64,000 bases of DNA from Desulfotignum sp. Lineage in GTDB: Bacteria > Desulfobacterota > Desulfobacteria > Desulfobacterales > Desulfobacteraceae. The notes beneath the pieces were generated by a model. The model searched no databases and was not told the origin of the DNA. It saw only the letters and a list, made by a program, of their open reading frames with translations. The DNA is taken from positions 62,001 to 126,000 of the forward strand of contig JAIPDL010000001.1 of the NCBI GenBank assembly GCA_021737695.1, in the 5' to 3' direction. Each line of letters opens with the position of its first letter. The stretch's first letter is position 1. This document shows positions 62,687 through 64,000 of the stretch, piece after piece. The position numbers were made by a program, and so were the translations under genes.

Positions 62687-64000
62687 ATGGTAAATACGCT
62701 GCAACCCCAGAAACCGATCAAACCGGAAGAGATTCTGGAGATCATTGTCAGAAGAAAATGGCTGATCATTCTGCCTGTCTGTTGTTTTCTGACGCTGGGA
62801 GTCGTGCTGACGCTCACCGCCCCCAAGACCTACCAGGCCTCCACTCTGATTCTGGTTCAACAGCAGAGCGTGCCATCGGAATATGTCCGGTCCGTGGTGA
62901 CCTCGAGTATCAACCAGCGGATCAGTACCATTTCCCAGCAGATTCTGAGCCGGAGCAACCTTGAAAAGATCATCGGTCAGTTCAACCTGTATGCGGACAA
63001 GCCTGATATGTATCTGGAAGACAAAATCGAAGACATGCGGCAACGGGTTCAGGTAAAAATTGAACAGGCCCGGGGGGGGACCGAAGCGTTTTCCATTCGG
63101 TTCAGCGGCAGAGATCCACACCGGGTCATGCAAATTGCCAATACCCTTGCCAGTTATTTCATGGATGAAAACCTTAAGGTCAGAGAAGCCCAGGCCGTGG
63201 GAACCAGCGAATTTCTGGAGCAGGAACTGGAAAAGACCCGTCAGCGCCTGGAAGAGATGGAAACCAGATTGTCAACATATCGTGCCGCTCACATCGGGGG
63301 CCTTCCCGATGAACTGGACAGCAATCTGAGAACCCTGGACCGGCTTCAGCAGCAGATGGCGGACAAACATGTCATTCTCAGGGAAACGAAAACATCGCTG
63401 GCTCTGGTGGAATCCCGGATAAGCGAGATCGAAACCCGCTCCCGCCAACCTTTTCAAAATGGCGCTGACACACCGGCAACCGGTTCAGGAGTCATGGGTA
63501 CGGAAAATCAGGAAAAACTGTCCCAGGCCCGCCAGGAATACGACCGGCTGCTTACCGTTTACACCCCTCGTCACCCGGATGTGAAGCGGCTTTTGAAAAC
63601 CATTGAAAATCTCGAACAACAAGTGGCCGAGGAAAACGAACGCAGTTCTGAAATCAAAGACCCTGGACAGTCCGCCCCGGTTCCGGATTCATATGATCCC
63701 CAGCTGGCACGGTTGAGATCTGAACAGGATCAGTTGGAAAAAGAGATTCAGGCCCTGACCATGGAACTGGATGGAATCGAAAAAAAGATGAAGGCCTATC
63801 AAAAAAGGGTGGAACAAACCCCCCGCCGGGAGATGGAGCTGCAATCATTGAACCGGGATTATGCCAATATCAAGGAAGTCTACAATTCGCTGTTGAATCG
63901 AAAACTGGAAGCAGAACTGTCTGTGAATATGGAAAAAAGACAGAAAGGCGAGCAGTTCAGAATTCTGGATTCTGCCAAATTACCGGAAAAACCGGTGTCA
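62687..64000 (+). CDS. Wzz/GumC-type polysaccharide chain-length protein (3' partial)
   Basis: The frame is open from ATG 62687 to the window end (438 codons seen). It shows the Wzz N-terminal membrane helix (KWLIILPVCCFLTLGVVLTL), an early PKTYQASTLILV segment, a long coiled-coil region (about residues 165-400), and the C-terminal SVNMEKRQKGEQFRILDSAK motif that in GumC/XrtA-type proteins precedes the second membrane helix and often a tyrosine kinase. It probably controls chain length or export of an exopolysaccharide. The ribosome binding site is weak. The upstream epimerase would fit the same pathway. Confidence 0.85.
   Translation, partial: MVNTLQPQKPIKPEEILEIIVRRKWLIILPVCCFLTLGVVLTLTAPKTYQASTLILVQQQSVPSEYVRSVVTSSINQRISTISQQILSRSNLEKIIGQFNLYADKPDMYLEDKIEDMRQRVQVKIEQARGGTEAFSIRFSGRDPHRVMQIANTLASYFMDENLKVREAQAVGTSEFLEQELEKTRQRLEEMETRLSTYRAAHIGGLPDELDSNLRTLDRLQQQMADKHVILRETKTSLALVESRISEIETRSRQPFQNGADTPATGSGVMGTENQEKLSQARQEYDRLLTVYTPRHPDVKRLLKTIENLEQQVAEENERSSEIKDPGQSAPVPDSYDPQLARLRSEQDQLEKEIQALTMELDGIEKKMKAYQKRVEQTPRREMELQSLNRDYANIKEVYNSLLNRKLEAELSVNMEKRQKGEQFRILDSAKLPEKPVS

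Overview
The window looks like a chromosomal segment of a sulfate-reducing Desulfobacterota bacterium, most likely of the Desulfobacteraceae (Desulfotignum/Desulfobacter type). This is an inference from the Wood-Ljungdahl/heterodisulfide-reductase block (MTHFR, HdrA, MvhD, MetV, MetF), the SLC13-type anion transporter, the many stand-alone receivers and PAS/Cache kinases, a selenocysteine tRNA and a moderate GC content. No rRNA, CRISPR array, prophage or intact mobile element is visible.

Layout. 1-2.8 kb: 5'-truncated M48 membrane protease with TPRs, an IscU/NifU-like scaffold (minus strand) and a KH-domain RNA-binding protein. 2.9-3.95 kb: a decayed IS1634-like element beside tRNA-Sec. 4.1-12.8 kb: a collinear housekeeping run (M20 peptidase, larC, pgpA, recA, alaS, then two YejB/YejE-type ABC permeases). 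12.9-22.3 kb: a signalling island. Its minus arm holds three stand-alone receivers, a Cache-type histidine kinase and a kinase-like protein that keeps the phospho-accepting His but has lost its ATP-binding residues, followed by a YitT protein. Its plus arm holds a UspA-like/receiver fusion, a 26-residue membrane peptide, an SLC13 transporter with two TrkA_C domains and an unusual NtrC-like regulator. 22.4-23.6 kb: a broken penicillin acylase gene. 23.7-30.4 kb: the MTHFR-HdrA-MvhD-MetV-MetF operon plus a receiver, closed by a hairpin terminator. 30.4-35.0 kb: a conserved-looking unknown protein, two sensor kinases and an isochorismatase-family hydrolase. 35.0-40.6 kb: hisB, hisA, dnaG, rpoD and a CAU tRNA. 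40.6-44.6 kb: Nif3-like protein, zinc-ribbon coiled-coil protein, RNase P RNA, a protein ending in an HPr-like domain, ispD. 44.7-52.0 kb: a four-gene PrkA / DUF444 / SpoVR / second PrkA-like operon behind a near-consensus sigma-70 promoter. 52.0-64.0 kb: mfd, a nucleotidyl cyclase, a class IV aminotransferase, an EI24 membrane protein, a UDP-glucuronate-epimerase-like gene, pepN and the start of a polysaccharide chain-length (Wzz/GumC) gene cut by the window end.

Functional reading. The most system-like regions are (i) the 13.9-22.3 kb island, which looks like a branched phosphorelay (Cache kinase, single-domain receivers, Spo0B-like phosphotransferase candidate, NtrC-like output) controlling an anion transporter; (ii) the duplicated-PrkA operon, which adds a second divergent AAA protein to the known PrkA-YeaH-SpoVR stress module; and (iii) the MTHFR block, where a second MTHFR-like protein with a changed active-site acidic residue sits with an HdrA that carries two flavin modules. 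All functions are read from sequence motifs only; no database search was run.
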